This document shows, piece by piece, positions 23,901 through 31,929 of a DNA stretch of 53,288 nucleotides. The position numbers and the translations under genes were made by a program. Numbering within the stretch: the first letter of the stretch is position 1; every line of letters starts with the position of its first letter. The stretch comes from DASPKT01 sp035626475 (lineage in GTDB: Bacteria; Pseudomonadota; Alphaproteobacteria; Azospirillales; Azospirillaceae): the NCBI GenBank assembly GCA_035626475.1, contig DASPNP010000061.1:1-53288 (forward strand), read 5' to 3'. The notes under the pieces are model-generated. The model was not told the origin of the DNA and did no database searches. It saw only the letters and a program-made list of their open reading frames with translations.

Positions 23901-23978
23901 TAGGTCGGGAGGAGCGGAGCGCATCCCGACATGACCCGGCCGGAGATGTCGGGATTCGCTGACGCTCCTCCCGACCTA
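23901..23978. repeat. Variant palindrome with concerted heptamer change
   Basis: Same layout and length as the neighbouring palindrome, but the arms read TAGGTCGGGAGGAG and CTCCTCCCGACCTA and the inner arms ATCCCGACAT and ATGTCGGGAT. All four GTCGCAT words have become GTCGGGA. It is followed by the same CGGCGCTTCAT tail. Confidence 0.85.
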
Positions 23979-24004
23979 CGGCGCTTCATCGGGCCTCGCC
24001 CTTG

Positions 24005-26347
24005 TCAGAACCGGTACCGCAGCTCGGCACCCCAGGTCATGGGCTCGCCCTTGGTGACGAAGTTGAAGGTGGTGACGCCCGGCACCACCAGCACCACGCC
24101 GTCGACATTGTAACGCTCGTCGAACAGGTTGCGGGCGAAGAGCGTGGCGCTCCAGCTCTCGGTCTCCAGACCCAGCCGGGCGTTGACGATGTCCAGCGGC
24201 TGGCGCTTGGTGCCGCGCGTGTTCAGCGTGTCGAAGTAGATCGGCCCGGTGCGGCTGTAGTCCAGCCGCGCCACCAGCTCCAGATCGCCGCCCAGCGGCG
24301 TGGTGAACTGGCCGCCGGCATTGACCGAGTATTCGGGCGTGAAGGGGAACTTGTTGCCCTCGGTCTGCGGCAGCTCGCGGTTACGCTTGATCTCGCTGTC
24401 GATCACGCCCAGGCCGCCGAACAGCTGGAACTGGTCGCTCAGCCGGGCGGTGGCGTCGGCCTCGAAGCCCCGGATTTCGTTCTTGTCGACGATGCTGATC
24501 ACGCGCGACAGGGAGAAGGGGAAGAACTGGAAATAGTGCGCGTTCTCCACCGTGGTGAAGAAGGCGGCGGCGTTCAGGCTGAGGCGGCGGTCCAGCAGGC
24601 TGGTCTTGATGCCGGCCTCGAACGACTTGGACGTCTCCTTGTCGAATTCGTCCTGCACCGTGGTGTTGGTGACCCGGTCGATGTTGATGATGTTGAAGCG
24701 GCTGCCCAGCGGGTTGAAGCCGCCGGAGCGGAAGCCCTCGCCATAGGTACCGTAGACCGAGACGTCCTCGGTGGCGTTCCAGCGCAGCGAGATGCGCGGC
24801 TGCAGGTCGCTGAACTTGTCGCCCCTTACCCGCCCGGCATCGCCGGCCACGGGGGTGAAGGCGGCCGGCGTCAGGTTGGTGCTCTCGCGCTTCTCCTCGT
24901 CGTAGCGCAGCGCCGCCGACACCTCCAGGTCGTCGGTGATGTCGAAGGCGAGCTGGCCGAAGGCGGCGTAGGCCTCGTTGGCGTTGTCGGTCCAGGTGAC
25001 GGCGACGACCGGGTTCTCCGGCCCGCCCAGCGGGTTGCGCGCGACCCGGCCCTGGCCGAGGTCGACGGCGCGGTTCAGCACCACCTCGCGGTCGAAGTCG
25101 ATGTAGTAGAGGCCTGCGATGTAGCGCAGACGGTTCTCGCCGGGCGAGGTGAAGCGCAGCTCGAAGCTCGTGTCGTCCTGGTTGCGCTCCTGGTACTGGG
25201 TGCCGTCGCGGGGCGTGGGGCCGTAGCCCTCGAACAGGGCGGGGTTGGTGGCGAAATCCAGGAAGGTCGGGCCGGGCACGATGCCGAACAGGGCGAGGTC
25301 GACGGCACCCTCGCCGCCCATATCCTCCTTGAGGTCGTGATAGGCGGCGGTGGCGGTCAGGGTGCCGGCCCCGGTGGTCCAGTCCGCCTTGGCCGACAGA
25401 TCGACGCGGTCCTGCTCGTTGAAGCTGCGGACGTTGCCGGCATAGGGGATGCTGGTGTCGCGGATGTTGACGCCGGTCTCGAAACCGAAGGTGCCGGCCA
25501 TCTGGTTGTTGAAGTTGAAGGCCGGGCCCTTGATCTGGCTGAGGCCCGCGCTGAGGTCGAAGGAGAGGGTCTCGGTCGCCTCCAGCACCACGCGGGCGCG
25601 GGCCAGGCCCTCCTCGTACTTGTCCTCCTTCTCGCCCAGCGTGACGTTCTGGTAGTAGCCGCCGCGGTCCTTGTAGCTGGCGGTCAGGCGGGCGAAGAGC
25701 TTGTTCGGGATGATCGGGCCGCCGACATAGCCGCTGGCCTTGTACTCCTCGCCCTCGACCTCGTAGCCGACGCGGACCTCGCCCTCCGGGTCGTTGCTCG
25801 GGCGCTTGGTCGTCACCAGGATGGCGCCGCCGATGGCGTTGCGGCCGTAGATGGAGCCGATCGGGCCCTTGATGACCTCGATCTGCTGGATGTCCACCAG
25901 CTCCTGGTTGAAGGCGTTGGGGTTGGGCACCAGCACCCCGTCCAGGACGTAGGCGAAGGGCGGCTCGCTGTCGCGCGGCTGGATCACGCCGCGGATATGC
26001 ACCTGGCTCTCGCCGGCATTGGTGGTCTGGATGAAGCTGACGTTCGGCGTCAGCTGGATGAAGTCCTGGGGACGCTCTATGCCGGCCTTCTCGATGTTCT
26101 CGGCGGTGAAGGCGGTGACGGCGATGGGCACCTCGCGCAGCACCTCGGAGCGCTGGCGGGCGGTGATCACGATCTCACCCAGATCGGCGGCCGTCGCGGT
26201 GGCCGTCGCCGGCTGGGTCGCGGCGGGTGCCGAGGACGGCGCGTTCTGCGCCAGCGCCGGGCCATTGCATACAATGACGGTGGCGGCGGCCGTGGCGAAG
26301 AAGCTGGCGCCGGCCAGCAGGGCACGGCGGACGGCGATGCTCCCCAT
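24005..26347 (-). CDS. TonB-dependent outer-membrane receptor
   Basis: 780 residues; GGGAGAGAG precedes the ATG at 26347. A signal peptide (about 1-33, ending PALAQ) is followed by an Ala/Thr-rich stretch and a TonB-box-like segment GEIVITARQRSE. The plug domain (about 70-180) shows VPIAVTAFT, VHIRGV, VLDGVLV, QIEVIKGP and YGRNAIGGAI. The remainder is a beta-barrel of alternating strands ending in the aromatic terminus RYRF expected for Bam-dependent insertion. Such receptors with the ITARQR box import siderophores, vitamins or glycans; nothing here decides the substrate. No TonB/ExbBD or transporter genes are adjacent. Confidence 0.95.
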   Translation of the reverse strand: MGSIAVRRALLAGASFFATAAATVIVCNGPALAQNAPSSAPAATQPATATATAADLGEIVITARQRSEVLREVPIAVTAFTAENIEKAGIERPQDFIQLTPNVSFIQTTNAGESQVHIRGVIQPRDSEPPFAYVLDGVLVPNPNAFNQELVDIQQIEVIKGPIGSIYGRNAIGGAILVTTKRPSNDPEGEVRVGYEVEGEEYKASGYVGGPIIPNKLFARLTASYKDRGGYYQNVTLGEKEDKYEEGLARARVVLEATETLSFDLSAGLSQIKGPAFNFNNQMAGTFGFETGVNIRDTSIPYAGNVRSFNEQDRVDLSAKADWTTGAGTLTATAAYHDLKEDMGGEGAVDLALFGIVPGPTFLDFATNPALFEGYGPTPRDGTQYQERNQDDTSFELRFTSPGENRLRYIAGLYYIDFDREVVLNRAVDLGQGRVARNPLGGPENPVVAVTWTDNANEAYAAFGQLAFDITDDLEVSAALRYDEEKRESTNLTPAAFTPVAGDAGRVRGDKFSDLQPRISLRWNATEDVSVYGTYGEGFRSGGFNPLGSRFNIINIDRVTNTTVQDEFDKETSKSFEAGIKTSLLDRRLSLNAAAFFTTVENAHYFQFFPFSLSRVISIVDKNEIRGFEADATARLSDQFQLFGGLGVIDSEIKRNRELPQTEGNKFPFTPEYSVNAGGQFTTPLGGDLELVARLDYSRTGPIYFDTLNTRGTKRQPLDIVNARLGLETESWSATLFARNLFDERYNVDGVVLVVPGVTTFNFVTKGEPMTWGAELRYRF

Positions 26348-26478
26348 GATCTCTCTCCCTTCGTCGTACCCTATTAGACTAGGGCTTTGTCAGGGATGCG
26401 GGGAGGCAGGGCTCCCTTGCATCCACGAAAGGGAGAGTGGCGCGGAAACAAGTCCGCGGCAAGCGGTCCGATGATATT

Positions 26479-26487
26479 TTGTATACA
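26479..26487. promoter_or_regulatory. TTGTATACA candidate operator
   Basis: TGTATACA is a perfect palindrome in the AT-richest stretch of the 159-base spacer between the TonB receptor start (26347) and the Crp/Fnr stop (26507). It resembles operators of FCD-type GntR regulators such as the one at 28195-28878. One short match; low certainty. Confidence 0.3.
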
Positions 26488-26506
26488 GGGGTCCAGGGAC
26501 GCCGGA

Positions 26507-27223
26507 TCAGGACGCGCCCGGCAGCCTCTCCGTCGCCCGGCGGATGACGCCGTAGCACCCGCACGCCGCCGCCTCCAGCCCGGGCCGGTCGAGCACGGTG
26601 ACGGTGCCCCGGCTCTGCGACACGGCGCCGACCTTGTTGAGTGCGCCGATCGCCAGGGTGACGCCGGAGCGGCGCACCCCCAGCATCTTGGAGATGAGAT
26701 CGTGCGTCAGCGGCATCCGGTTCTCCCGGATGCGGTCGTGCATCATCAGCAGCCAGCGCGTCATCCGCTCGATCAGGCCGTGCCGGGCGTTGCACGCCGC
26801 GACCTGGGCCGTCTGCGCGTACATCGACCGCACGAAAAGCAGGATGGCGGCGGCCAGGGGGCCGCCATTCGCCATCTCCGCCCGCAGCGCCTCGGCGGTC
26901 ATGCGGAGGGCGCGGCCGGGCACCTGCACCAGGGCGCGGGTGACGGCGGTCCCGCCGCCGAGCGCCACGTCCAGGCCGACCAGGCCCTCGGGGCCGGTCA
27001 GCCCCACCTCGACGGCTTGGCCCTCCTCCAGCTGGGGGAGATGGGAGACGATGCCCGCTTCGATGAAATAGACATGGGTGATCGGCGCACCGGCCTCGTG
27101 CAGGATCTGGCGGAACGCGAGTTCCACCGGTTCCAGCCTGGCCAGCAGGGCGTCGCGATCTGCGGGCGGCAGGGTCCGCAGCAACAGGTTTTCGGGAATC
27201 CCGGCAGGCCCGGACGTGGCCAT
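26507..27223 (-). CDS. Crp/Fnr family transcriptional regulator
   Basis: 238 residues. The N-terminal cyclic-nucleotide-binding-like beta roll (about 15-140) includes ILHEAGAPITHVYFIEAGIVS and GLVGLDVALGG. The C-terminal helix-turn-helix is around LTHDLISKMLGVRRSGVTLAIGAL, the arrangement of the Crp/Fnr branch common in rhizobia and relatives. The Fnr iron-sulfur cysteine cluster is absent at the N-terminus; two Cys near the C-terminus (ACGCYGV) are not placed for that. The cAMP-contact residues are not conserved, so the signal is unknown. It is divergent from the 67-residue protein; the spacer carries two palindromes. Confidence 0.9.
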   Translation of the reverse strand: MATSGPAGIPENLLLRTLPPADRDALLARLEPVELAFRQILHEAGAPITHVYFIEAGIVSHLPQLEEGQAVEVGLTGPEGLVGLDVALGGGTAVTRALVQVPGRALRMTAEALRAEMANGGPLAAAILLFVRSMYAQTAQVAACNARHGLIERMTRWLLMMHDRIRENRMPLTHDLISKMLGVRRSGVTLAIGALNKVGAVSQSRGTVTVLDRPGLEAAACGCYGVIRRATERLPGAS

Positions 27224-27372
27224 CTGCGCTCTCCCCCAGGAGTGTGGCGGGAGCGCGCGTCTCTCTCAGCCGCCTTCAGCCGGATGGTGTCCTGGAAGGC
27301 GATGGCACAATCTAGACCATTCGCCGGGCAATTGACAGGCCGGCCGCCGGACTGCGCCCGGGACGGGCCTCA

Positions 27373-27429
27373 CCCCATCGTTATGGGGAGAAAAGCGCAG
27401 GAGTGTTATCGGTCCGCTAGCGTACCGAT
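27373..27429. promoter_or_regulatory. Two palindromes in the divergent Crp/small-ORF spacer
   Basis: CCCCAT, CGTT, ATGGGG at 27373-27388, and a 22-bp palindrome at 27408-27429 (ATCGGTCCGCT joined to AGCGTACCGAT, one mismatched pair). The second ends 58 bases before the small ORF. They are possible operators. A TTGACA at 27332 has no matching -10 element. Confidence 0.4.
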
Positions 27430-27487
27430 CGGGGGGAGATCGGTCGGCTCTTCTGTCCTCAGAGGCGGCGAGGGCGTGGAGGGTCGG

Positions 27488-27691
27488 ATGATGGATCGGT
27501 GCGTGGTTCAGGTGGCTGGCAGGGATGCCGGGGTGCTGGTGCGGGACGGGCCGGGCTACCGGTTCTTCGCCGCCCGGACCGAGGCGGGTCGGCTCGACGG
27601 CCGCACCTTCGCGTCCATCCGCAAGGCCGAGTCCGCCGTGCGCCGCCTGATGATGGCGGTGGACTGGCGCGATTCCCCGCGCGACTACTGA
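27488..27691 (+). CDS. Small conserved-looking protein, 67 residues, function unknown
   Basis: Starts at ATG 27488 (a second ATG follows at 27491) with GGAGGG at 27478-27483. The sequence has VVQVAGRDAGVLVRDGPGYRFF, a compact beta-type start, then RTFASIRKAESAVRRLM, a basic helix. No family is recognised. It is followed after 23 bases by a degenerate receiver protein on the same strand, so the two may form a small operon divergent from the Crp/Fnr regulator. Confidence 0.65.
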   Translation: MMDRCVVQVAGRDAGVLVRDGPGYRFFAARTEAGRLDGRTFASIRKAESAVRRLMMAVDWRDSPRDY

Positions 27692-27714
27692 CGCATCGTA
27701 CGAGGATGGGATCC

Positions 27715-28080
27715 ATGGAGGGCATGATGCCGGGTGAGTCGCGGCAGCGCGTGCTGCTCGTCGAGGATAATTCCCTGATCGGGCCGGCGCTGGCCGACGC
27801 GTTGCGCGACATCGGCTTCGACGTCGCCGGCCCGGCCGCCACCAGCGCGGCGGCCGAGGACGAGCTGCGCCGGAACCGGCCGGACTGCGCCCTGATCAAC
27901 CGGACGCTGACCGACGGCCCGTCCGACGGTCTGGCCGAGCTGCTGCGCCGGTCGGACGTGCCCTTCGCCTGGATCGGCGGCGACGGCCGGGACGGGCCGC
28001 CGGACGGCGCCCTGGGCACCCCCCGCCTCGACTTTGTGCTGAGCTCGATCTGCCCGCTGCCTGTCCATATCCAGGGGTAG
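27715..28080 (+). CDS. Stand-alone receiver-like protein lacking the phosphoacceptor Asp
   Basis: 121 residues from ATG 27715 (GAGG nine bases upstream); ATGs at 27706, 27724 and 27727 are alternatives. The receiver fold is recognisable from VLLVEDNSLIGPALADAL and the acidic pair E-D at the first strand. At the phosphorylation site the family has D in a context like LLDVNLxDG; here it reads ALINRTLTDG, so Asn62 replaces Asp. The conserved Lys of strand 5 is also missing. It is therefore likely a pseudo-receiver acting by binding or not switchable by phosphorylation. No output domain is present. Partner unknown. Confidence 0.8.
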   Translation: MEGMMPGESRQRVLLVEDNSLIGPALADALRDIGFDVAGPAATSAAAEDELRRNRPDCALINRTLTDGPSDGLAELLRRSDVPFAWIGGDGRDGPPDGALGTPRLDFVLSSICPLPVHIQG

Positions 28081-28090
28081 GAGTGGTCCG

Positions 28091-28170
28091 TAGGTCGCAT
28101 GGAGCCACAGGCGTAATGCGACGTTCCCTGCCGGCGGCGTCGCATTGCGGCTCCGCCTTCATGCGACCTA
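28091..28170. repeat. TAGGTCGCATGG palindrome
   Basis: Outer arms are TAGGTCGCATGGAG and a degenerate ATGCGACCTA end; inner words are AATGCGAC and GTCGCATT. An 80-bp member of the family found at 12211, 23806, 23901 and 48514. It lies between the convergent receiver-like gene and the GntR gene. Confidence 0.8.
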
Positions 28171-28194
28171 CGGGTCCCGGCCTACGGGTCCCGG

Positions 28195-28878
28195 TCAATC
28201 CGCCGCGTCGGCGGCGCCCCCGGCGCGCTGGTCCTCGACATTCTGTTGGATGGCGTGCCAGGCGGCCATGATGTGGCTGCGCATGACCGAGCCGGCCCAG
28301 AGCGGGTCGCGGGCGCGCACCGCGGCCGCCAGCTCGACATGGTGGCGCAGCGAGCGGGCCAGCGCCTCCGGGCTGTAGCGGCCGAAGGTGCGCAGCACCA
28401 GCGGGATCTCCACCACATGTGCCATCATGGCGGTCAGGCGGCGGCTGCCGGCGGCCTCCAGGATCAGCCGGTGGAAGGCGGCGTTGGCCTCGGCGATGGC
28501 CTCCATGGCCTGGCCGGGGCGGTTCGCCTCCAGCTCGATCATGTGGCGGGCCAGCCGCTCCAGCTCGGTGATCTGGACCGGCGTGGCGCTGCGGGCGGCC
28601 AGCTCGGCGGCGTGGCCCTCCAGCAGCGAGCGCAGGCGGAAGATGTCGTCCAGCTCATGGTCGCTCCAGCTGGCGACGAACGCCCCCTGGTTCGGCACGA
28701 AATCGACCAGCCCCTCGGCGTTCAGCCGGCGTAGCGCCTCGCGCACGGGCGTGCGGCTGACGCCGACGCGCGACGCCAGCTCCTCCTCCTTCAGCCGGGC
28801 GCCGGGGCCGAATTCACCGGCCAGGATGCCGCGGCGGATCTCGGCGTGGGCTCTCTCGACGGTGCTGGCCATGGTCAT
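28195..28878 (-). CDS. GntR family transcriptional regulator (FadR/FCD subfamily)
   Basis: 227 residues. The winged helix-turn-helix is RILAGEFGPGARLKEEELA followed by RVGVSRTPVREALRRL, the GntR signature. The C-terminal all-helical FCD domain includes ELDDIFRLRSLLEG, the metal-site type AEANAAFHRLI and LRHHVELAAAVRARD with the expected His residues. Effectors of the subfamily are small carboxylates or sugar acids bound through a metal. It follows the iorAB-like genes on the same strand behind a strong hairpin, so it may regulate them or be independent. Confidence 0.93.
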   Translation of the reverse strand: MTMASTVERAHAEIRRGILAGEFGPGARLKEEELASRVGVSRTPVREALRRLNAEGLVDFVPNQGAFVASWSDHELDDIFRLRSLLEGHAAELAARSATPVQITELERLARHMIELEANRPGQAMEAIAEANAAFHRLILEAAGSRRLTAMMAHVVEIPLVLRTFGRYSPEALARSLRHHVELAAAVRARDPLWAGSVMRSHIMAAWHAIQQNVEDQRAGGAADAAD

Positions 28879-28971
28879 GGGAGACGCGCGTTGCGAAACG
28901 GGACGGCCGCCAGACTAGCACGCCCGGGCCCGCTCTTCACCTGATGGCCGTGCGGGCATGCCCGCGATAGG

Positions 28972-29002
28972 CGAGGGGGCCGGCGCTGGGCCGGCCCCCT
29001 CG
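28972..29002 (-). terminator. Strong hairpin just after the oxidase operon
   Basis: A perfect 12-bp stem, CGAGGGGGCCGG with CCGGCCCCCTCG, around a 7-base loop. It begins 7 bases past the stop of the large oxidase subunit. No T-run follows on either strand, so it may terminate or protect the 3' end. A second palindrome GCGGGCATGCCCGC lies at 28952-28965. Confidence 0.55.
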
Positions 29003-29008
29003 TCATGC

Positions 29009-31228
29009 TCAGACCAGCCCGCCCTTGGTGAAGGGCAGGTCGCGCACGGGAGTGCCGGTCGCGCGGAAGATGGCGTTGGCCACCGCCGGCGCGGCCGTCG
29101 GCACGCCCGGCTCGCCCACGCCGCTGGGACGCGCGTCGGACGGCACGATATGCACCTCGACCGCGGGCATGTCGGACATGCGCAGCGGCTCGAACCCGTC
29201 GAAGTTCGCCTGGTCGACCTTGCCGGCGGTCAGGGTGATGGCGTTGCGCATGGCGTGGCCGATGCCCCAGCCGGTGCCGCCCTCCAGCTGCGCCTTGACC
29301 ACGTCGGGGTTCACCACCCGGCCGCAGTCGATGGCGCAGACGACGCGGTGGACCTTGGCCTTGCCGGCCTTGTCCACCGAGACCTCGGCGACATGGGCGA
29401 CAACGCTGCCGAAGCTCGCATGCACGGCCACGCCCATGGCGCGGCCCTCGGCCGGCTTCCTGCCCCAGCCGGCCTTCTCCGCGGCCAGCTTCAGGACCGC
29501 CTGCTGCCGCGGGTGGGCCTTCAGCATGGACAGGCGGAACTCCACCGGGTCCTTGCCCGCCGCCTTCGCCAGCTCGTCGATCATGACCTCCTTGGCGTAG
29601 GCGGTGTGGGTGTGGCCCACCGAGCGCCACCAGAGGGTCGGCACGCCGACCTTGGTGGTGTGCAAATCGACATGGAGGTTCGGCACCTCGTAGGACATGT
29701 CGGCCGCGCCCTCGACCGAGGTCGCGTCGACGCCGTTCCTGATCACGAAGGGCTCGAAGGTCGTGCCGGCCATGAAGGACTGGCCGACGATGGTCTGCTC
29801 CCAGGCCACGATGGTGCCGTCCTTGTCCAGCCCGGCCTTGATGCGGTGGACGAAGAGCGGACGGTAGTGGCCGCCCCGGATGTCGTCCTCGCGGGTCCAG
29901 ACCAGGTGGATCGGCGCCTTGCCGCCCTTCGCCGCGTGCGCCTTGGCGATGTGCGCGGCCTCGACCATGTAGTCGGCGCTGGGAGTGGCGCGGCGGCCGA
30001 AGCTGCCGCCGGCGTAGAGCGTGTTGATCCTCACCTGCTCGGGCTTGCAGCCCAGCACGCCGGCGACCGCCGGCTGCTCGACGCCCTGGAACTGGCTGCC
30101 CGCCCAGAACTCCGCCCCGCCGTCCGGGGTGAGCTGGATGGTGGCGTTCAGCGGCTCCATCGGCGCGTGCGCCAGGTAGGGGAAGGTGAAGGTGCCCTCG
30201 ATCACCTTGGCCGCCCCGGCGAAGGCCTTGGCGGCGTCGCCCTTGCGCGCGGCTGATGTGCCGGGCTTGGTGGAGAGGTCGCGGTACTCGGCCAGGATCT
30301 GGTCGGTGCCGCGCTTCTCGGCCTTCGACTCGTCCCAGGTGACGGACAGCGCCTCGCGGCCCTTCATCGCCGCCCAGGTATGGGTCGCCAGCACCGCGAC
30401 GCCGCCCGGCACCTGCAGCACATCGACCACGCCCGGCACCTTGCGCGCGGCGGCGTCGTCGATTTTCGCCACGGTGGCGCCGAACAGGGGCGGGCGGGCC
30501 AGCACGGCCGTCAGCTGGCCGGGGCGGCGCACATCCATGGCGAACTGCGCCGTGCCGTTGGTCTTCGACACATGATCGATCCGGTGCAGCTTCGGATCGC
30601 CGATCAGGGTGTAGGAAGCGGCCTTCTTCAGCTCGACCTTTTCCGGGACGGGCATCTTGGCGGCATCGGCGGCGAGCTCGCCGAAGCTGGCCTGGCGGTT
30701 GGACTTGGCATGGGCGACCACGCCCTTGGCGACCGTGATCTCCGATGCCGGCACCGACCAGCGCTGGGCGGCGGCGGCGACCAGCATGGCCTTGGCGGCG
30801 GCGCCGGCCATGCGCAGCTCGTCCCAGCTGTTGGCGACGGCGGTGGAGCCGCCGGTGCCCTGCAGCCCGAAGAAATGGTTGGCGTAGAGCTTGCTGTCGG
30901 CCGGCGCGTGGTCGGCCCGCATCTGCGCCCAGTCCGCGTCCAGCTCCTCCGCCACGATGGTGGCGAGGCCGGTGGTGGTGCCCTGGCCCTTGTCCAGATG
31001 CTTGATCAGGACGGTGACGCTGTTGTCCGGCGCGATCCGCACGAAGGCCTGCGGCCGCGGATCGGGCGGGCCGACGATCCTGGGCCCGGCGGCGGGACCA
31101 GCGGCGACTGCCGGCAGGGGCAGGGCGGCGCCGATGACCAGCGCGCCGCCGGCCTTCAGGAATCCCCGGCGGGAGGGGACGCTCTCGACCACCGATTCGG
31201 CGGCCTGCTTCAGGAGATGGGGCAGCAT
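29009..31228 (-). CDS. Xanthine dehydrogenase-family molybdenum-binding subunit (IorB-like), Tat-exported
   Basis: 739 residues. The N-terminus has a twin-arginine signal, SRRGFLKAGGALVIGAALPLP, so the folded molybdenum enzyme is exported to the periplasm or anchored there. The protein shows the aldehyde/xanthine oxidase molybdopterin-binding repeats: HLDKGQGTTTGLATIVAEEL, AHAPMEPLNAT, GSFGRRATPSADY, and the catalytic glutamate near the C-terminus in GVGEPGVPTAAPA. Length and composition match the IorB large subunit of isoquinoline 1-oxidoreductase-type enzymes, which hydroxylate N-heterocycles or oxidise aldehydes. The actual substrate is unknown. It follows the iron-sulfur subunit after 3 bases, a tight operon. 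Confidence 0.93.
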   Translation of the reverse strand: MLPHLLKQAAESVVESVPSRRGFLKAGGALVIGAALPLPAVAAGPAAGPRIVGPPDPRPQAFVRIAPDNSVTVLIKHLDKGQGTTTGLATIVAEELDADWAQMRADHAPADSKLYANHFFGLQGTGGSTAVANSWDELRMAGAAAKAMLVAAAAQRWSVPASEITVAKGVVAHAKSNRQASFGELAADAAKMPVPEKVELKKAASYTLIGDPKLHRIDHVSKTNGTAQFAMDVRRPGQLTAVLARPPLFGATVAKIDDAAARKVPGVVDVLQVPGGVAVLATHTWAAMKGREALSVTWDESKAEKRGTDQILAEYRDLSTKPGTSAARKGDAAKAFAGAAKVIEGTFTFPYLAHAPMEPLNATIQLTPDGGAEFWAGSQFQGVEQPAVAGVLGCKPEQVRINTLYAGGSFGRRATPSADYMVEAAHIAKAHAAKGGKAPIHLVWTREDDIRGGHYRPLFVHRIKAGLDKDGTIVAWEQTIVGQSFMAGTTFEPFVIRNGVDATSVEGAADMSYEVPNLHVDLHTTKVGVPTLWWRSVGHTHTAYAKEVMIDELAKAAGKDPVEFRLSMLKAHPRQQAVLKLAAEKAGWGRKPAEGRAMGVAVHASFGSVVAHVAEVSVDKAGKAKVHRVVCAIDCGRVVNPDVVKAQLEGGTGWGIGHAMRNAITLTAGKVDQANFDGFEPLRMSDMPAVEVHIVPSDARPSGVGEPGVPTAAPAVANAIFRATGTPVRDLPFTKGGLV

Positions 31229-31231
31229 GGC

Positions 31232-31696
31232 TCAGGCCCTCGCGAGCTGGGCGGCGCGCTTGATCGCGGCGCGGATGCGGACATATGTGGCGCAGCGGCA
31301 GACATTGCCGTCCATGGCCGCGTCGATGTCGGCGTCGTTGGGGTTCGGGTTCTCCGCCACCAGCGCCACCGCCGACATGATCTGGCCGGACTGGCAGTAG
31401 CCGCACTGGACCACGTCCATCTCCTGCCAGGCGGCCTGGACCGCCTTGCCGATCTTTCCGGAGGCGGCCACGCCCTCGATGGTCGTGATCTTCATGGTCG
31501 CCGCGTCGCCGATCGGCAGCTGGCAGGAGCGGGTGGCGACCCCGTCGGCATGGACGGTGCAGGCGCCGCAGGCGGCGATGCCGCAGCCATATTTGGTGCC
31601 GGTCATGCCCAGCCCGTCGCGCAGGGCCCAGAGCAGCGGCGTGTCCTCGGGCATGTCGACCTCGAGGGCCCGCCCGTTCACGGTCAGCTTGACCAT
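31232..31696 (-). CDS. (2Fe-2S)-binding subunit of the IorAB-like oxidase
   Basis: 154 residues from the ATG at 31696 (GGGAGAG upstream). It has the plant-type ferredoxin cluster motif YGCGIAACGACTVH plus a fourth Cys near SCQLP, and the second cluster in the helical domain QCGYCQSGQI and GNVCRCATYVRI, as in all small subunits of the xanthine oxidase family. It passes electrons from the molybdenum site of the neighbouring subunit, probably to a membrane cytochrome. There is no signal of its own; export would be by piggy-back on the Tat-targeted partner. Confidence 0.95.
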   Translation of the reverse strand: MVKLTVNGRALEVDMPEDTPLLWALRDGLGMTGTKYGCGIAACGACTVHADGVATRSCQLPIGDAATMKITTIEGVAASGKIGKAVQAAWQEMDVVQCGYCQSGQIMSAVALVAENPNPNDADIDAAMDGNVCRCATYVRIRAAIKRAAQLARA

Positions 31697-31857
31697 CCCA
31701 TCTCTCCCGTCAGAACCGAAGCGCGGGGCACGCGCTACACCCGCGCGGCACCCCGTTCCGCCGGGAGCATAGCCCGGCCGGGGCAACTCCGCTGCCGCGA
31801 ATCTTTCGGGAAGGAGCCGATCCTGCGGCGTTCGGGCGGACCGCTCGCAAAGATGAT

Positions 31858-31908
31858 AAGGTACGTTATGGAAATTATAACCTTGGCGACGGGATCCATA
31901 TGGGACCC
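31858..31908. promoter_or_regulatory. AT-rich patch with imperfect palindromes upstream of the oxidase operon
   Basis: The 233-base spacer between the oxidase operon and the solute-binding protein gene is GC-rich except at 31850-31885. There, AAGGT and ACCTT flank an AT-rich core (31858-31885), followed by GGGATCCATATGGGACCC (31891-31908) with seven of nine pairs complementary. A promoter/operator for iorAB reading leftward is plausible. Confidence 0.35.
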
Positions 31909-31929
31909 GTTTGACGCGTCGGACCGGAC

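Noticed and set aside
24002..26377. 791-residue plus-strand open frame
   Set aside because: Antisense to the TonB receptor, which has signal, plug and barrel features.
27332..27360. TTGACA as a sigma-70 promoter
   Set aside because: No acceptable -10 hexamer at 16-18 bases; the following stretch is GC only.
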